Notes under the pieces: model-generated
Told to the model about the DNA's origin: nothing
Seen by the model: only the letters and a program-made list of their open reading frames with translations
Databases searched by the model: none
Shown: positions 60,165-64,000 of the stretch, one piece after another
Layout of the letters: every line of letters starts with the position of its first letter
How positions within the stretch are numbered: the first letter of the stretch is position 1
Source of the DNA: Xestospongia muta
Taxonomy: Eukaryota > Porifera > Demospongiae > Haplosclerida > Petrosiidae
Length of the DNA stretch: 64,000 nucleotides
Direction of reading: 5' to 3'
NCBI GenBank assembly: GCA_963693285.1
Contig: OY848920.1
Span: 8,034,954 to 8,098,953, forward strand
Position numbers and translations under genes: made by a program

Positions 60165-60265
60165 TTGGTAGTTGTCTCAATTCTCTGCATTGGCACAGAT
60201 GTAAGTCCAGAAATGCTGACTGAATTGCACCATGTGTAGTGATAGAGATTCCATCAACATACTTA
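60165..60265 (-). pseudogene. LCDR-type lectin fragment
   Basis: Short relic of the VDGISITTHG...HLWTYICG region, with the same odd internal junction as 33655-33770 but in opposite orientation. The UROD exon follows immediately. Confidence 0.55.
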
Positions 60266-60284
60266 GTTTGCATGCATTACTTAG

Positions 60285-60458
60285 GTATCTGTGGATTACC
60301 TTGAAGGTCAAGTAAAGACTGGTGCTCAACTTGTACAAGCGTTTGAGTCTCATGCTGGTTTACTGGGTCCTGAACAGTTTAGTAAATTTTGTCTACCACA
60401 TTTGGAAACCATTGCTAGGACCCTTAAAGGACAGTTACAAGAGAATGCTGTTCCCATG
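60285..60458 (+). pseudogene. UROD: Displaced middle exon of uroporphyrinogen decarboxylase
   Basis: Follows a TTAG acceptor and ends before a GTTAGT donor. Encodes VSVDYLEGQVKTGAQLVQAF, then ESHAGLLGPEQFSKFCLP and LPHLETIARTLKGQLQENAV ending VPM. UROD has this order (GQV-x-x-GAQ, FESHAG-x-LGP, VPMI-FAK). The exon that should follow begins IVFAKGAH, at 47580 on the minus strand. No neighbouring UROD exon is found on the plus strand here. Confidence 0.75.
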
Positions 60459-60681
60459 GTTAGTCATTTACTTTTACATAATACAAAACAATATACAAAA
60501 ATAAGAAAAGATGGGAAAGATAACCTCAATTTCAAATAAAATTGCTTGATCCTTACTCGTTTTTTGAGGCTACAGGTTCTTCTTGTAACCAAGATTACTT
60601 GCATGAATAATATTAGTTTCATCTACATCAGCAGACATGACAAACAAAAGCAGAATACTAACTGTTGTATTCACTCTACAG

Positions 60682-60783
60682 AATATAACTAAAATAGAAT
60701 ATCTCATTAGAGATAGAATAGAACAAGATGGTGACCAAACATCTATGGTAGCTGTAGAACCACGCCTTCATGTAGCTATGTAG
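60682..60783 (+). other. Possible terminal exon, weakly SDHAF1-like
   Basis: After a CTCTACAG acceptor an open frame reads NITKIEYLIRDRIEQDGDQT and then SMVAVEPRLHVAM before TAG. The IEYL-x-R spacing recalls the C-terminal part of LYR-type SDH assembly factor 1, but the match is short and no other exon was found, so the assignment is weak. Confidence 0.2.
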
Positions 60784-61044
60784 CACTTCCTTTTTAATAT
60801 TCAAAAGTTGTTTGCACTTTATTAATTTGTTTGTTAATTGTTTATTCTATGATTTATTGCATGTTCAAAATATAGCCATATATGTTTATAAGAACTCATA
60901 ACAACATAATTAATATAAATACAGTCTAAGACATTTGAAATTAACTATTAGCAAAAGAAAACTTCAGTAAATTTTACAACCATATACAATGTAAATATTA
61001 ACCAGTAATAAAGTAAGCCAAAAAGCATAAAAACATAAAAGCAG

Positions 61045-62218
61045 TTAGCGAATATAAAGTTCAATAATATCCAGAGGAGTATCTTCATCTGATGGATTTT
61101 CACTACCACACATTCTCAATTCAATGTTTTCAGTGGTAGTCTCATTTAGAGCCTTTATGAACCATGGCATCTTAGGGTTAGTACAACATGGTCCTTCATT
61201 TCCATCACATTGTTGTCCATCCCACAATGGATCATTGGAATATAAGACTGATTGCCAACTTTGTCCTGCAGGTAATCCAGATTCACAGTAATTGTCATTG
61301 CCAACGAAACTAGGTGATGTTGTGCTGTAGCTCCCAGTATTACATGGACATAAAAGATAACCCGTAGGATCTGTCTCCCCAATACCACAAGCAAAAGTCC
61401 AGATATGTTTACGAGGATTACTACCATAAGTAATAGTAACACCATCAACATATGTGTTACAATTATCAATATTTGGAATGGCATTAGTACCATGCAAAGG
61501 TGGAAATCCATCTGGTGCACGAAACTGATAACCTCTTAATTGACCACAAACCTTGCTGTAATGAAGTCCATGAGCCAAGTAAAATGTAGACGAAGACATA
61601 GGTCGACCACAAACACCATGATCAATGTTGTTAAATTGTCGTAATGTTAGTCCAGGAGGACAGGTAGCACCAAGTTCACTCATGTTGAGGTAGCCCACTC
61701 TCATCCAACCTCCTACTCCATCACAGTTACTACCCTCCATATCACAATAGACAGATATAAGAGAATCATTAAAAGCTTGTATTTTGTAAAAGCCTGTTGG
61801 AGCCATGTTATTCTCCTGCAGAATTTCTAAGCACCCAGAAGGATATGCCTTTGAAAGCATATCCAGAAGGATATGCTTTCAAAAGCCTTTGAAAATGATA
61901 TTCTTTACCATTCCCACATTGGTAAGACACTTCAGCACAATGCTGTGAAGGATAGAATTCTGTAAAGCTGTCGTTATTAACATACTTCTTTCCATTACAG
62001 TCAACACAATTACCAGTAGGAGTAACAACATCAGATAGCTCACTCAAAGATCCTGAAAGACCACGACCACATGGAAAGTTATCAGGATAGACCCTAACAG
62101 GGACATCAGTAATGGTCATGTCCTGAAGAAGATGGTTTGAGTCAGCTCCATAGCATGAAACAATGCAAGAGATGAGGATAGCTATCAAAAAAGTACAGTT
62201 GATATCAATATACATCAT
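61045..62218 (-). pseudogene. B + CGRP lectin gene broken by a small rearrangement
   Basis: ATG 62218 opens a normal signal peptide and B module through FTEFYPSQHCAEVSYQC and EYHFQRLL. The GQLGSISEFIHS codons are then replaced by an insertion made of a repeated CATATCCTTCTGG and an inverted piece (ATGCTTTCAAAGG), near 61845-61885. The frame shifts. From 61860 the rest is open again: core, CGRPMSSSTFYLAHGL, a loop of the 6360 type (GETDPTGYLLCPC, YSTTSPSFVG) and DIIELYIR. If translated, two partial products would result. Confidence 0.8.
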
Positions 62219-62409
62219 TGATTACTCTTGAGGCTGTATCACTACTCAATGTTAAATATTGTTCATCACATGACTAACACCATAAAGTGGGTGGACACCA
62301 CCTACACAGTACAGAGTGAATTTATATATGTACGTAAGTGTATTCATAACATGACGATATTGGCTATACAGCGTATCATCATTATGAAATTATTGGTGAA
62401 GATTCTTTA

Positions 62410-62600
62410 ACTAAAACTCAATACGATGTAAAAGTAAACACTGATTTTTATTACTAATGTACTACTAGTTACATAAACAGTAGTCCATTAGTAATGACAA
62501 CAATGTTATACTTACTTTTACATCATACTAAGTTTGCTTCGTGCAACCTGTATAACAATAATTATATTGGTTAATTCAGCAAATCAATTTTTACAGTGAC
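62410..62600. mobile_element. Truncated CACTGTAAA-type MITE
   Basis: Same element and truncation as at 35460-35633, with right end TTTTTACAGTG. It lies about 190 bp upstream of the lectin start at 62218. Confidence 0.6.
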
Positions 62601-62709
62601 ATACACTGTTGCGAGACAATACAAATATCAGCTAATTATGTTACTACTAAACATTACAATCACACATAGTCTTTACAGACAATAATCAGCAGCAAATAGC
62701 CTTATGCAG

Positions 62710-63897
62710 TTAACGAATATAAAGATCAATGACTTCCAAAGGAGTATCTTCATCCCATATGTGTTCACTACCACACATTCTTAGTTCAATATCTTCAGAA
62801 GTGGTTTCATTGAGTGTAGTCATAAACCATGGCATATTAGGGTTAGTACAACAAGGTTCTTCTTCTCCGTCACATCCTTGACCATCCCACAATGGATCAT
62901 TGGGGTATAAGATTGACCTGTATGGTAATCCCGGAGATAATGCAGACTCACAATAATAATTACTTCCTACAAAGCTAGGTACAGTTGTTCCTGTACTGTT
63001 AATATTGCATGGACAATTATACTGAGCAGCATCAGTAATAATTTCACTTTTCTCTCTTGCACCACATGCAAAAGTCCAGATATGTTTACGAGGATTGCTG
63101 CCATAAGTAATAGTAACACCATCAACATATGTGTTACAGTTCTCAATGTTTGGATTGGCATTAGTACCAGCCAAAGGTGGAAACCCATCAGGTGCACCAA
63201 ACTGATAAGCCTTTATTTGACCACATACTTTACTATAGTGATATCCTTGAACCGAATAAACTATAGATGAAGAAGTAGGTCGACCACAAAGTCCATGACC
63301 CATGTTGTTAAATTGTCGTAATGTTATTCCAGGAGGACATGTTGCACCAGGATTACTCATGTTGAGGTAGCCTACTCTCATCCAACCTCCCTTACCATCA
63401 CAGTTACTACCCTCCATATCACAATAGACAGATATAAGAGAGCCATTAGGAGCTCGTATTGTATAATAGCCTGAGAGAGAAAGTCTATTTTTCTGTTTGA
63501 TATCAAGACACCTAGTTGGATACGAGTTAATGAACTTGGAGATCACTTCTAATTGTCCCATTAACTTCTCACCAAGATCAGTAATATTATCACATTCATA
63601 AGACTTTTCAACACAATGTTGTGATGAATAAAAGTTTGTAATCATTTCATTATTCATATAGTTCTTTTCACTACAGACATTACAACTCTCAATGGGAGGG
63701 AAAAAATTGGAGAAAATATTTAAGGATTCAGAAAGTCCTTGCTGAGTACATTGAAAGTTACCTTGACAGACCTTAACTGGTATACATACATCTGTAATGG
63801 TCGTATTTTGAAGTGGTTGCATTTTGGCATTATCTCCATAGCACCAAGAAATGAGAGCTCCAAATAAAAGAAAACACTTAAGAATGAGGGACTTCAT
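62710..63897 (-). CDS. Secreted fibrinogen-like lectin family protein, divergent B module
   Basis: Single exon; 395 residues from ATG 63897 (MKSLILKCFLLFGALISWCY), which begins a clean signal peptide. An in-frame ATG at 63924 would add nine residues. The B module is diverged (VCIPVKVCQGNFQCTQQGLS, SCNVCSEKNYMNNE, CVEKSYECDN), then core, CGRPTSSSIVYSVQGYHYSK and a unique loop (REKSEIITDAAQYNCPC). It shares STGTTVPSFVG with the 57386 gene and ends EVIDLYIR. Relics of this subtype occur at 35737, 44772, 54085 and 56712, so it was once more numerous. Confidence 0.82.
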   Translation of the reverse strand: MKSLILKCFLLFGALISWCYGDNAKMQPLQNTTITDVCIPVKVCQGNFQCTQQGLSESLNIFSNFFPPIESCNVCSEKNYMNNEMITNFYSSQHCVEKSYECDNITDLGEKLMGQLEVISKFINSYPTRCLDIKQKNRLSLSGYYTIRAPNGSLISVYCDMEGSNCDGKGGWMRVGYLNMSNPGATCPPGITLRQFNNMGHGLCGRPTSSSIVYSVQGYHYSKVCGQIKAYQFGAPDGFPPLAGTNANPNIENCNTYVDGVTITYGSNPRKHIWTFACGAREKSEIITDAAQYNCPCNINSTGTTVPSFVGSNYYCESALSPGLPYRSILYPNDPLWDGQGCDGEEEPCCTNPNMPWFMTTLNETTSEDIELRMCGSEHIWDEDTPLEVIDLYIR

Positions 63898-64000
63898 TGT
63901 GCAACTCCTGATGTCGAGTAACATGCAGACACTTACAACATAAACTAAATTTATCGGCGACCGCCGTCCGGGAATGGTAGTATACGGACATGAACGATGA
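63898..64000. other. Upstream region of the last lectin gene
   Basis: Contains a short GC-rich stretch (GGCGACCGCCGTCCGGGAA) unlike the rest of the window; it could be a promoter-proximal region. Nothing else can be said before the window ends. Confidence 0.3.

Overview
The window is eukaryotic, AT-rich DNA with short introns and single-exon secreted-protein genes arranged in a disordered tandem array. The gene content (many copies of a cysteine-rich fibrinogen-like secreted family, Roc/COR-type proteins ending in a death domain, a PLBD-type phospholipase, an SAMD3-like protein) suggests an early-branching animal. A demosponge such as Amphimedon is my best inference, not something the sequence proves.

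Layout, with nearly all genes on the minus strand. (1) 1-9.2 kb: two secreted lectin-like genes (1094-2221, 6360-7406) inside a duplicated block, a partial plus-strand cysteine-rich ectodomain gene (3209-4514), and fragments. (2) 9.2-32.3 kb: a complete 18-exon phospholipase B-like gene (9200-14148), then two copies of a larger block holding lectin genes, PLBD exon fragments and a Roc/COR-like NTPase with a C-terminal death domain (17823-21398 and 26888-32240). (3) 32.5-36.25 kb: more lectin genes and relics. (4) 36251-44085: a 7.8-kb DNA transposon with CACTG termini. It carries two intact, divergently transcribed multi-exon genes: a C2H2/Tnp2-like protein on the minus strand and a SAM-domain protein on the plus strand. 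It sits in a lectin pseudogene, and the uninterrupted sister site is still present at 56032-56033. (5) 44.1-64 kb: a run of lectin genes and pseudogenes mixed with displaced exons of uroporphyrinogen decarboxylase (UROD) on both strands.

The lectin-like proteins share a signal peptide, one of two N-terminal modules (called A and B here), a nearly invariant core (DMEGSNCDG-GGWMRVGYLNM) and one of several C-terminal modules ending in (I)ELYIR or FEFYVR. Modules occur in many combinations, which indicates repeated recombination through the conserved core. Eight copies look intact, three are near full length but broken, and about a dozen are fragments. Because lectin and NTPase-death genes were duplicated together, a shared recognition and signalling role is possible, but that is inference.

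MITEs with the same CACTGTAAA ends and TA target sites as the large transposon lie close upstream of several lectin genes, and one sits at the centre of a long palindrome. No rRNA, tRNA, CRISPR array or prokaryotic feature was seen.
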